Below are positions 7,703 through 13,595 of a DNA stretch of 13,595 nucleotides, piece after piece. Made by a program: the position numbers and the translations under genes. The notes under the pieces are model-generated. The model was not told the DNA's origin and did not search any database. It saw only the letters and a program-made list of their open reading frames with translations. Within the stretch, counting starts at the first letter, position 1; each line of letters begins with the position of its first letter. The stretch is from CAIOSQ01 sp044359885. GTDB taxonomy: Bacteria; Pseudomonadota; Alphaproteobacteria; CACIAM-22H2. Where the stretch lies: positions 1-13,595 of the forward strand of contig JBIKLI010000086.1 of the NCBI GenBank assembly GCA_044359885.1, given 5' to 3'.

Positions 7703-8719
7703 TCAGGTCTTGGCGATGGTCAGCGACCATTCGCTGCGCTGCGGGAAATGCCGCGCCATGAAGCGGTAGGTCAGCCGCAGCGCGCGTTCGATCGCCTCGC
7801 TCCGCTCGGCGGCGATCATTTCCCAGAGCTGGATCATCTCTTCCCATTTCATGAAACGCACATGCAGTTCGTCGCGCATGGTCCGAATGAACTGCACCTG
7901 GGCCGGGACGCTGCGCAGGACCATGCGCACGTCCATCATCTGGGTGAAGACCATCTTGAAGATCGACGGGAACTCGGAGATCGGGCCCTTGATCAGGGCC
8001 TGGATGCGCGAGACGTCGTCCGAGACCGCGCGCTCGCGGCGGTAGATCTTGCCCGCCTCGGCGATCTTCTTCTCGATCATCTTGATTTTGTTGAACCGCT
8101 CGCGCAACGACTCGATATAGGCCAGCTCGCGCGCCACCTGCTCCAGCAGTTCGAAGATGGCCTCCTTGGTCTCCCGGCCCTTGCCGGCGCCGCGCGCGAT
8201 CTCGACGAGCGCGTCGCTGACCTTGTTCTTGGTCGCCTCGTCCGAACCCATCTTGCTCAGGATCTGGAACTCGTTCGCCTCGAACGTGTTCGCCTCGGCC
8301 CGGTTGATCAGATAGAAGGACAGGCGGGCGAGCGCCACCGTCTGGTGGTGCGGCTCAACCGTCCACGAACTGGTTCCGTCCAGGATCTCGCGCGGGATCG
8401 AGTCGCCAGGCCGGATGATCTTCACGAACCGCAGGCTCTTGGACACGATCCGCAGCAGCCGGCCGTCGTTCGTTTCAGGGCCCAGATTGAACTCCGCGGC
8501 GATCGTGGGGATGGTCAGCGTGACGTTGAGATCGCCCATGTGGAGGATCAGCACGGGCTCCTCGGTCGCGGGCGAAATGGCGAAATGCGTCCCGCGGCCC
8601 TGGAAAAGCCGGTGCTTGAAGTCGAAATGCGTGCTACGCGTCTCCGCTTCCTGCCCGTCTTCGGGCGGCTGCGGCGTGGCGGGTGCGTTGGCGTCTTCGG
8701 GCGTGTCGCTCATCTGCAT
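7703..8719 (-). CDS. unrecognised 338-residue soluble protein
   Basis: I do not recognise this protein. It has no signal peptide or membrane helix. Residues 1-30 are acidic and Pro/Ala-rich and probably disordered. Residues 31-140 look like a compact beta-rich domain (HFAISPATEEPVLILHMG at 45-62, then FVKIIRPGDSIP at 98-109). Residues about 160-230 are charged and helical, with a possible coiled coil around 184-228 (KEAIFELLEQ...IKMIEKKIAE). The last 100 residues are helical and Met/Arg/Phe-rich. Compared with its Ala/Gly-heavy neighbours it has more Ile, Lys, Phe and Met, which argues for a real, constrained protein. The long frames on the opposite strand are repetitive in composition and look like shadows. 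Two starts are possible, ATG 8719 or ATG 8713; neither has a well-placed ribosome binding site. It follows the aminopeptidase gene by 101 bases on the same strand. Confidence 0.85.
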   Translation of the reverse strand: MQMSDTPEDANAPATPQPPEDGQEAETRSTHFDFKHRLFQGRGTHFAISPATEEPVLILHMGDLNVTLTIPTIAAEFNLGPETNDGRLLRIVSKSLRFVKIIRPGDSIPREILDGTSSWTVEPHHQTVALARLSFYLINRAEANTFEANEFQILSKMGSDEATKNKVSDALVEIARGAGKGRETKEAIFELLEQVARELAYIESLRERFNKIKMIEKKIAEAGKIYRRERAVSDDVSRIQALIKGPISEFPSIFKMVFTQMMDVRMVLRSVPAQVQFIRTMRDELHVRFMKWEEMIQLWEMIAAERSEAIERALRLTYRFMARHFPQRSEWSLTIAKT

Positions 8720-8773
8720 GGTCGCTACGGGTTTTTCTCCGATCGGCGCGGCGATGGCGTCTGTTCGACGTGC

Positions 8774-8779
8774 ATCATA
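8774..8779 (-). promoter_or_regulatory. weak -10-like element before the 338-residue gene
   Basis: On the minus strand the 101-base gap contains TATGAT in the context GTGATATGATGC, about 55 bases before the start codon. It lies in the gap's A+T-rich part. I see no good -35 at 16-18 bases upstream, so this is a low-confidence call. The gene could instead be read through from the aminopeptidase. Confidence 0.2.
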
Positions 8780-8820
8780 TCACAATCGCCATCCGGCGGG
8801 ACGGATTTGTGGGGAAATGT

Positions 8821-10212
8821 TCACGCCCCTACCCGCTCGGCGATCAGCGCATAGAGTGCCCGAAGCGCCTGGGTCTGGGCACCCTCCGGGCGCCCGGGCC
8901 TGGCGTTCGCGTTCCAGGCATAGAGGTCGAAATGGACCCAGGGAATTCCAGTACCCACGAATTCCTGCATGAATAGGGCTGCGGTGATCGATCCGGCCAT
9001 GGGCCCCGAAGAGACGTTGTTGATGTCGGCCGTCTTGCTGTCGAGCAGCGTCCGGTAGGGTTTCCACAGCGGCAGACGCCAGACCGGGTCGGCCTCGGCG
9101 GCGGCGTGGCGGGCCAGGGCGGCGGCCAGCGTCTCGTCGTCGCAGAAGGCGGCCGGCAGGTCAGGGCCCAGCGCCACCCGCGCGGCGCCGGTGAGGGTCG
9201 CCATGTCGACGATCAGCGCCGGCCGGTCCGCGCTGGCGAGGTCGAGGGCATCGGCCAGGATCAACCGCCCCTCGGCGTCGGTGTTGCCGATCTCGACCGT
9301 CAGGCCCTTGCGCGACTCGACGATGTCCAGCGGCCGGAAGGCATTGCCGGCGATCGCGTTCTCGACCGCCGCCACCAGCACCCGCAACCGCAGCGGCAGC
9401 CGCCCGCGCACGATCATCCGCGCCAGTCCCAGCACATGCGCCCCGCCGCCCATGTCCTTCTTCATGAGCTTCATGCCGTCCGCGCCCTTGATGTCGAGCC
9501 CGCCCGTATCGAAGCAGACGCCCTTGCCGACCAGCGTGACCTTGGGATGGCCGGGATCGCCCCAGGACAGGTCGATCAGCCGCGGCGGTCGCGCCGAGGC
9601 CCGCCCGACGGCGTGGATCAGCCTGTGCCCCTCGGCGAGCAGGTCGACGCCGGTGACCACCCGGGCCTGCATGCCGAGTTCCGCCGCCATCGCCGTGGCG
9701 GCATCGGCGAGCTCGCCCGGCCCCATGTCCTGGGCGGGCGTGTTGATCAGATCGCGGACGAAGCGGTCGGCCTCGGCCCAGCGCGTGACCGCTGGCGCAT
9801 CGGCGCCGGGCGGCAAGGCCAGCCGCGCGGGCTCCCGGGTGGATTTGCGGTAGCGGGTGAATTGATAGCCGCCGGTCGACCAGGCGAGCGCGACGCGGGT
9901 GGCGCCAGCGGCCGCCAGCGGGGTGGCGATGCTCCAAGGCGCGCCGGGCGGCAGCCGCGCCGGCAATCCGGCGAGCCGCCAGAAATCCTCGCTCGAGCCG
10001 TCATCGGCGAAGACGAAGACCGCCCCCAGATCCGGTCCGCCGTCGCGTGCCGGCAGAAGGGCGAGGTCCCCCGGCTTTCCCTGGAAGCCGGAAGCCTCGA
10101 GCCAGGCGCGCGTACCGGCGGCCTGGCCGTCCTTCCAGGCGGCCAGCCCGCCCGGCGCCAACAGAGCGAGCGGCCGGGAGTCGGAGGCGGCGGCGACGAC
10201 GATCTGGTCCAT
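8821..10212 (-). CDS. M17 leucyl-type aminopeptidase
   Basis: This cytoplasmic dinuclear-metal peptidase removes N-terminal amino acids from peptides. The C-terminal catalytic domain is complete, with every key residue of E. coli PepA (K270, D275, K282, D293, D352, E354, R356) found at a constant offset of 40: Lys230, Asp235, Lys242, Asp253, Asp312, Glu314 and Arg316. The hallmark NTDAEGRL is at 310-317, and GKGVCFDTGGLDIK is at 229-242. The N-terminal domain is about 40 residues shorter than PepA and poorly conserved, as in the shorter M17 branch found in many alphaproteobacteria, so I give no symbol. I chose ATG 10212 (463 residues) because the in-frame extension to 10278 is Arg/Pro-rich and does not look like the family. 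It shares a 95-base divergent gap with the next gene and lies near yejABEF, suggesting a part in using imported peptides. Confidence 0.92.
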   Translation of the reverse strand: MDQIVVAAASDSRPLALLAPGGLAAWKDGQAAGTRAWLEASGFQGKPGDLALLPARDGGPDLGAVFVFADDGSSEDFWRLAGLPARLPPGAPWSIATPLAAAGATRVALAWSTGGYQFTRYRKSTREPARLALPPGADAPAVTRWAEADRFVRDLINTPAQDMGPGELADAATAMAAELGMQARVVTGVDLLAEGHRLIHAVGRASARPPRLIDLSWGDPGHPKVTLVGKGVCFDTGGLDIKGADGMKLMKKDMGGGAHVLGLARMIVRGRLPLRLRVLVAAVENAIAGNAFRPLDIVESRKGLTVEIGNTDAEGRLILADALDLASADRPALIVDMATLTGAARVALGPDLPAAFCDDETLAAALARHAAAEADPVWRLPLWKPYRTLLDSKTADINNVSSGPMAGSITAALFMQEFVGTGIPWVHFDLYAWNANARPGRPEGAQTQALRALYALIAERVGA

Positions 10213-10272
10213 GGGCTTGGTCCCGGCGGTTGGAAGAAATCCATCGCCAATCTGCGACGGCGGGCGGCGCGA

Positions 10273-10301
10273 TTGCAAACGCTCACGCCGACAGGCTAGA
10301 T
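10273..10301 (+). promoter_or_regulatory. candidate promoter for the GST-like gene
   Basis: TTGCAA at 10273-10278, a 17-base spacer and CTAGAT at 10296-10301 form the candidate. In context the -10 reads GCTAGATC (10295-10302), a perfect match to the Caulobacter-type consensus GCTANAWC. The predicted start of transcription is about 10307-10309, on the ATG at 10308, so the message may be leaderless. TTGCAA is its own reverse complement and could also serve a promoter for the divergent aminopeptidase, but I see no convincing -10 on that side. Confidence 0.45.
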
Positions 10302-10307
10302 CGGGGG

Positions 10308-10970
10308 ATGACCCGAGCGACCCTCTATATCGGCAACAAGCGCTATTCGTCCTGGTCGATGCGCGGCTGGCTCGCCTGCCGCCTCGCCGGCCTTGCCTTC
10401 GACGAAGTCGTCATCCCGCTGGACACCGACGAGACGGGGGCGCGGATCCGCGCCGTCTCGCCTTCCGGCCGGGTGCCCTGTCTGCATCATGGCGGCCAGA
10501 TCGTCTGGGATTCGCTGGCGATCGGCGAGTATTGCGCCGAACTGGCGCCCGGATTGTGGCCGGCCGAGCCCGCTGCCCGCGCCCGCGCCCGCGTGATCGT
10601 GGCCGAGATGCATTCGGGCTTCGCCGAACTGCGCCGCGCGATGTTCTTCAACGTCGGCCGCAGCATCCCCGGCGGCGGTCGCACGCCGGGAGCGCTTGCC
10701 GACATCGGCCGGATCTCGGTTCTCTGGGCGGAAACGCGGGCGCGCTTCGGTGCCGGCGGCCCGTTCCTGTTCGGATCCGCCTTCACCCTGGCCGATGCGT
10801 TCTATGCGCCGGTCGTCTGCCGTTTCGCGACCTGGAAGCCCGAACTCGACGCGCCGGCGCAAGCCTATGCCGACGCCGTCGGTGCCCACCCGCTGGTGGC
10901 GCAATGGGTCGCCGCCGGACGCGCCGAGACCTGGCGCTCGCCGCGCTACGAGGAAGCGACGGCGCCCTGA
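10308..10970 (+). CDS. glutathione S-transferase family protein
   Basis: This soluble protein has 220 residues, the normal length for a GST. The N-terminal thioredoxin fold runs to about residue 80. It begins with TLYIGNKRYSSWSMR (5-19), whose Ser14/Ser15 pair is in the position of the catalytic serine of serine-type GSTs. It continues with the cis-proline in RVPCLH (55-60, Pro57) and the glutathione-binding DSLAIGEY (68-75). The helical C-terminal domain includes FLFGSAFTLADAFYAPV (153-169), with the N-capping aspartate typical of the fold. It is likely a detoxification or maleylacetoacetate-isomerase-like enzyme; the substrate cannot be told. The start at 10308 matches the onset of homology, and the frame to its left is a shadow of the divergent aminopeptidase. 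It ends at a hairpin shared with the convergent stress-protein gene. Confidence 0.88.
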   Translation: MTRATLYIGNKRYSSWSMRGWLACRLAGLAFDEVVIPLDTDETGARIRAVSPSGRVPCLHHGGQIVWDSLAIGEYCAELAPGLWPAEPAARARARVIVAEMHSGFAELRRAMFFNVGRSIPGGGRTPGALADIGRISVLWAETRARFGAGGPFLFGSAFTLADAFYAPVVCRFATWKPELDAPAQAYADAVGAHPLVAQWVAAGRAETWRSPRYEEATAP

Positions 10971-10992
10971 TCGCGCCTCCGGACCGGCGCGA
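10971..10992. terminator. candidate two-way terminator between convergent genes
   Basis: TCGCGCC at 10971-10977 and GGCGCGA at 10986-10992 form a perfect seven-pair stem with loop TCCGGACC. It fills nearly all of the 25 bases between the convergent stop codons. T-runs are missing on both sides, so it would need help from Rho or act as a 3' end stabiliser for both messages. Confidence 0.45.
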
Positions 10993-10995
10993 GGG

Positions 10996-11418
10996 TCAGC
11001 GGACCAGCAGCACCGGCACGCTGCATTTCGCGAGGACGCGCTGGGCGGCCGATCCCATCAGCAGGGCGCCCAGCGCGCCATGACCGTGGGAACCCATGAC
11101 CACCATGTCGAACTTGCCGCTCTCCGCGGCCTTCGCGATCTCGTCGCCGGGGACGCCGACGCGCGTCATCAGGCGCGATTTCCAGCCTTTCTGCTTGAAA
11201 TAGGCGAGAGGGGCCTTCGTCGCCGCCGCGGTCTCGTCGGCATGAAGCTTGTCGACCAGTTCCTTGCCCACTGCCGCGCGCGCGCGGGGCGGGATGGGCG
11301 ACTGGACATGCAGAAGCACGAATTCGTCGGCGGCGCCGAAAAGTTCATCATGCGCCCCGACATAGGCCAGCATCTTGGCGGTGAAGGGGCTGCCATCGAC
11401 GGGGATCAGGATCTTCAC
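10996..11418 (-). CDS. universal stress protein (UspA family)
   Basis: This small cytoplasmic protein has 140 residues, the normal length for a single Usp domain. It starts with KILIPVDGS (2-10), with Asp8 at the usual nucleotide-contact position, followed by the FVLLHV strand (33-38). Near the end is the complete ATP-binding pattern G-2x-G-9x-G-S: Gly109, Gly112, Gly122 and Ser123, after DMVVMGS. It is therefore probably of the ATP-binding type. The family helps survival in growth arrest and stress; the exact role here is unknown. The start is the GTG at 11418, because GGAGG (complement of 11428-11432) lies 9 bases upstream and homology begins there; the longer in-frame version to 11493 is not like the family. 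It is divergent from the AEC transporter gene. Confidence 0.9.
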   Translation of the reverse strand: MKILIPVDGSPFTAKMLAYVGAHDELFGAADEFVLLHVQSPIPPRARAAVGKELVDKLHADETAAATKAPLAYFKQKGWKSRLMTRVGVPGDEIAKAAESGKFDMVVMGSHGHGALGALLMGSAAQRVLAKCSVPVLLVR

Positions 11419-11427
11419 GGGGCGGTT

Positions 11428-11432
11428 CCTCC
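11428..11432 (-). promoter_or_regulatory. ribosome binding site that fixes the GTG start
   Basis: GGAGG on the minus strand, 9 bases before the GTG at 11418. This is one of the clearest Shine-Dalgarno sequences in the window, and it decides against the longer upstream ATG reading at 11493. Confidence 0.75.
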
Positions 11433-11472
11433 ACGGGGCCAAGGAGCGCCGGACGGCGCCCCAACCGCATAA

Positions 11473-11500
11473 AGTTAGGTATCGCCTCGCCAATTCGCAA
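11473..11500 (-). promoter_or_regulatory. candidate promoter for the universal stress gene
   Basis: On the minus strand, TTGCGA (complement of 11495-11500), a 16-base spacer and CTAACT (complement of 11473-11478) lie in an A+T-rich patch of the divergent gap. The predicted start near 11466 would leave a leader of about 48 bases, containing a small GC hairpin (GCGCC 11446-11450 with GGCGC 11455-11459) and the GGAGG site. Confidence 0.4.
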
Positions 11501-11588
11501 TCGCGCCACCGCCATTTCCGGCCTCCCCGATTCCAAGGGACCTGCCCCAGGGGGGAGCTGATCCGTTGCGGGCCCGGCCCTTGTCCGG

Positions 11589-11616
11589 TCGACAGACGAC
11601 GCGGTCGCCTCTAGCT
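11589..11616 (+). promoter_or_regulatory. candidate promoter for the AEC-DMT gene pair
   Basis: TCGACA at 11589-11594 (five of six to TTGACA), a 16-base spacer and CTAGCT at 11611-11616. The ATG at 11627 is ten bases beyond the -10, so the leader would be only a few bases. The spacing matches the candidates before the HisN-like and stress genes. Confidence 0.35.
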
Positions 11617-11626
11617 TCGCGGCGGC

Positions 11627-12580
11627 ATGCAAGCAGTGGTCGATGTCGTCCTACCGGTCTTCGCGCTCATCCTGGTCGGGTTCCTCGCCGGGCGGCTCGG
11701 GGTGCTGGGGCAGGATGCGATGCAGGGGCTGAACAAGTTCGTCTACGCGTTCGCGCTGCCGGCGCTGTTCTTCGTCGGCATGGCGCGCGTGCCGGTCGCC
11801 GCCGTGCTCGACCCCGCCTTCGTCGCCGCCTTCGTCGGCGGTGCGGCGATCGCGGCGGCGGCGGTGGTCGCGGCCGCGCGGCTGGCGTTCCGCGGCACCG
11901 CCGGCGAGACGGCGATGGGCGCCTTCGTCGGCGGCTTCTCGAATTCCGGCTACATGGGGATCCCCTTCTTCGCCGCGGCCTTCGGCGCGGCCGGCCATCT
12001 GCCGGTGATCGTTGCGAGCGTCCTCAACGGCACCGTGGTCTTCGGCACGGCGGCGATCGCGCTCGAACTGACGCGCAACCGCGGCGCGGGGATCGTGCGG
12101 GCCAGCACCGAGGCGGTGCGCGCCACGCTGGTCAACCCGCTGATCGCGGCGATGGCGCTGGGCATGGCGTGGAGCGCGCTGGGGCTGGGCATGCCGCGCG
12201 CGGCCGGCATCTTCTTCGACCTCCTCGGCGCCTGCGCCGGACCTTGCGCGCTGTTCGCGATCGGGCTGTTCCTCGCCGGGCGCGACGCCGGCGCGCTGCT
12301 CGATCCGGCCCGCGCCGCCGAGACGCTGTGGATCACGGCGGTCAAGCTGGTCGTGCAGCCGGTGGCGACCTTCGCGATCGGCGCCCAACTCGGGCTCGCG
12401 CCCTTCGCGCTGGCCGCGGTCACGATCTGTGCCGCATTTCCCGTCGGCGCCACCGCCTTCGTCCTGGCCCAGCGCCACGGGGTCTATGTCGAGCGCTGTT
12501 CGGCGATCATCCTGCTGTCGACCGCGCTGTCGCTGCCGAGCCTGTCGCTGGCGATGATCCTGCTGGACCCGCAGCCATGA
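11627..12580 (+). CDS. AEC-family (auxin efflux carrier-like) permease
   Basis: This polytopic inner-membrane protein of 317 residues has about ten hydrophobic segments, the usual AEC size and layout. Family features are the N-terminal VLPVFALILVGFLAGRLG (8-25), KFVYAFALPALFF (37-49), the SNSGYMGIPFF motif in the first half (105-115), NPLI at 170-173, ALFAIGLFLAG (208-218) and FPVGATAFVLAQ (271-282). Bacterial members of this family are proposed to move small organic acids such as malate or malonate; the substrate here is unknown. The ATG at 11627 is the first start in the hydrophobic frame, with no clear ribosome binding site. Its stop codon overlaps the next start (ATGA, 12577-12580), so it is coupled to a second carrier. 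Confidence 0.9.
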   Translation: MQAVVDVVLPVFALILVGFLAGRLGVLGQDAMQGLNKFVYAFALPALFFVGMARVPVAAVLDPAFVAAFVGGAAIAAAAVVAAARLAFRGTAGETAMGAFVGGFSNSGYMGIPFFAAAFGAAGHLPVIVASVLNGTVVFGTAAIALELTRNRGAGIVRASTEAVRATLVNPLIAAMALGMAWSALGLGMPRAAGIFFDLLGACAGPCALFAIGLFLAGRDAGALLDPARAAETLWITAVKLVVQPVATFAIGAQLGLAPFALAAVTICAAFPVGATAFVLAQRHGVYVERCSAIILLSTALSLPSLSLAMILLDPQP

Positions 12581-13458
12581 CCGGGCGCCTCTCGCCGGCG
12601 AGCCTCGCGACGCTGCTGATGCTGGTGGCGGCAGGGACCTCGGCGCTGCAGAACCTGGTCATCCGGCTGGCCGGCGACAGCGGCGTGCATTCGTTCCAGA
12701 TCGCGTTCCTGCGCAGCTTCTTCGGCTTCGTCGTCATCTCCGCGATCGTGCTGGCGGTCGCGCGCCGCGTGCCGGGGACCGGGGCGATGCGCCAGATCGG
12801 GGCGTCGAGCCTGTTCCATTTCGTGTCGATGCTGACGGGGTTCCACGGCATCACGCTGATGCCGCTGGCGGAGTCCTCGGCTCTGACCTTCGCGGGGCCG
12901 CTCTTCGGCACGCTGGCCGCCGCGGCGTTCCTGGGCGAGAAGGTCCGCCTGCGGCGCTGGCTCGCGATCCTCGCCGGTTTCGCGGGCGTGGTGATCGTGC
13001 TGCGCCCGGGCGCGGTGTCTGTGGGCCTCGGGCCGGCGCTGGTGCTGCTGTCGACGCTGGCCGGCGCGGGCATGGCGGTGATGATCAAGCGCATGAGCGC
13101 CACCGAGACGACCATGGCGCTGGTCTTCCACCAGAGCCTGCTCATGGCCGTGCTGACGCTGCCGCCGGCGCTTGCGGTCTGGACGACGCCGGCGCCCGCG
13201 ATTCTCGCCTGGCTGGCGGCGATGGGCGTGCTCAGCGCGCTGGGCTGGCTCGCCTTCGCGCGGGCCTTCGCGCTCGCCGACGCTTCGGCGCTGCTGCCGA
13301 TCGAGTTCGTGCGCCTGCCGCTGGTCGCCGCCCTGGGCTTCCTTGCCTTCGGCGAGGTGCCGGATCTCTGGGTCTGGATCGGCGCCGCGGTGATCTTCGC
13401 GGCCAGCCTGTCGCTCGCGCACCGCGAGAGCGCGGCCGCGCGTCTGCCCGGGAAATAG
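12577..13458 (+). CDS. DMT-superfamily permease with two EamA repeats
   Basis: This inner-membrane protein of 293 residues has about ten hydrophobic helices in two EamA repeats (roughly 9-140 and 148-283). Typical features are FLRSFFGF (43-50) early in repeat 1, LAESSALTFAGPLFGTLAAAAFLGEK (about 102-127) at its end, and the matching LADASALLPIEFVRLPLVAALGFLAFGE in repeat 2. Each closes with a conserved Gly-Glu. Members export amino acids, metabolites or drugs; the substrate here cannot be named. The start is the ATG overlapping the AEC stop codon. The open frame to its left is a shadow of the AEC gene, Arg- and Gly-rich in composition. The end is followed by a hairpin terminator candidate. 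Confidence 0.9.
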   Translation: MTGRLSPASLATLLMLVAAGTSALQNLVIRLAGDSGVHSFQIAFLRSFFGFVVISAIVLAVARRVPGTGAMRQIGASSLFHFVSMLTGFHGITLMPLAESSALTFAGPLFGTLAAAAFLGEKVRLRRWLAILAGFAGVVIVLRPGAVSVGLGPALVLLSTLAGAGMAVMIKRMSATETTMALVFHQSLLMAVLTLPPALAVWTTPAPAILAWLAAMGVLSALGWLAFARAFALADASALLPIEFVRLPLVAALGFLAFGEVPDLWVWIGAAVIFAASLSLAHRESAAARLPGK

Positions 13459-13489
13459 GCCGCGGCGGGATGCGCGCTTTGATGGTCTG

Positions 13490-13520
13490 GCCGGATTGAT
13501 GCATGCTGATCCGGCTTGTT
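13490..13520 (+). terminator. hairpin terminator candidate after the DMT gene
   Basis: GCCGGAT at 13490-13496 and ATCCGGC at 13509-13515 form a seven-pair stem with a 12-base loop, followed directly by TTGTT. It is the closest to a factor-independent terminator in this window, although the T-run is interrupted. It also lies only 9-16 bases before the next gene's ribosome binding site, so it may instead be part of that gene's leader. Confidence 0.45.
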
Positions 13521-13536
13521 CGCGAGGAGGATGGCG

Positions 13537-13595
13537 ATGACGAGGAATTTCGCGGCGGCGCTCGCGGGCGCAGCCTTCCTGGCGGCGGGTGCCGC
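13537..13595 (+). CDS. start of a secreted protein (3' end missing)
   Basis: Only 19 codons are visible before the window ends. The ATG at 13537 has GAGGAGG at 13524-13530, six bases upstream; the in-frame ATG at 13531 is too close to that site. The product begins MTRNF, followed by an unbroken Ala/Leu/Gly-rich hydrophobic stretch, as in a signal peptide, so it is probably exported or lies in the periplasm. Nothing more can be said about its function. Confidence 0.65.
   Translation, partial: MTRNFAAALAGAAFLAAGA

Noticed and set aside
8791..8806. ATCCG/CGGAT stem downstream of the aminopeptidase gene
   Set aside because: Only five pairs with no T-run in the direction of transcription; not convincing as a terminator.
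7748..8854. 368-residue plus-strand frame over the 338-residue gene
   Set aside because: His/Leu/Asp/Arg-rich with no recognisable fold. The minus-strand product has balanced protein-like composition, and Usp-, aminopeptidase- and Yej-type neighbours show the same kind of shadow.
10213..10278. 22-residue extension of the aminopeptidase
   Set aside because: Arg/Pro-rich with no family similarity; MDQIVVAAAS at 10212 is a normal M17 start.
11419..11493. Longer universal stress protein starting at ATG 11493
   Set aside because: It would put the promoter-like and ribosome-binding sequences inside the coding region, and Usp homology starts exactly at the GTG with GGAGG in front.

Overview
The window is GC-rich, almost fully coding DNA from an alphaproteobacterial chromosome. 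The best fit is a Rhodospirillales-like organism. The grounds are strong G/C preference at third codon positions, a membrane-type cytochrome c of the CycM kind ending in the typical SPVP tail, a short PAS protein of the mostly alphaproteobacterial PAS_5 type, a complete yejABEF operon, and candidate promoters resembling the alphaproteobacterial (Caulobacter-type) -10 sequence GCTANAWC. I see no tRNA, rRNA, CRISPR array, insertion sequence, phage gene or other sign of recent transfer. Genes are tightly packed and no gap exceeds about 210 bases.

Layout. Positions 1-435 carry the 3' part of a c-type cytochrome gene. Position 588-1091 is a stand-alone PAS protein, preceded by an A+T-rich island with a CtrA-like site. 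Position 1171-1947 is an inositol-monophosphatase-superfamily enzyme, most likely the HisN-type histidinol-phosphatase, closed by a strong GC hairpin. Positions 2031-7689 are yejA-yejB-yejE-yejF, a complete peptide ABC importer (periplasmic binding protein, two permeases, double ATPase), with a hairpin between yejA and yejB and an ATGA overlap between yejB and yejE. Convergent to it are an unrecognised 338-residue protein (7703-8719) and an M17 leucyl-type aminopeptidase (8821-10212). Divergent from the aminopeptidase is a glutathione S-transferase-like gene (10308-10970), which converges on a universal stress protein (10996-11418, minus strand). Divergent again is a translationally coupled pair of membrane carriers: an AEC-family permease (11627-12580) and a DMT/EamA permease (12577-13458). 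The window ends a few codons into a gene that starts with a signal peptide (13537 onward).

How it works together. The clearest functional theme is peptide uptake and breakdown. YejABEF imports oligopeptides, and in E. coli also the peptide-nucleotide antibiotic microcin C. The nearby M17 enzyme would release amino acids from imported peptides in the cytoplasm. The remaining genes are ordinary housekeeping and stress functions. No microcin biosynthesis or immunity genes are present, and I did not find a convincing new multi-gene system. The least explained items are the 338-residue protein and a recurring promoter architecture that places some start codons almost at the predicted transcription start.
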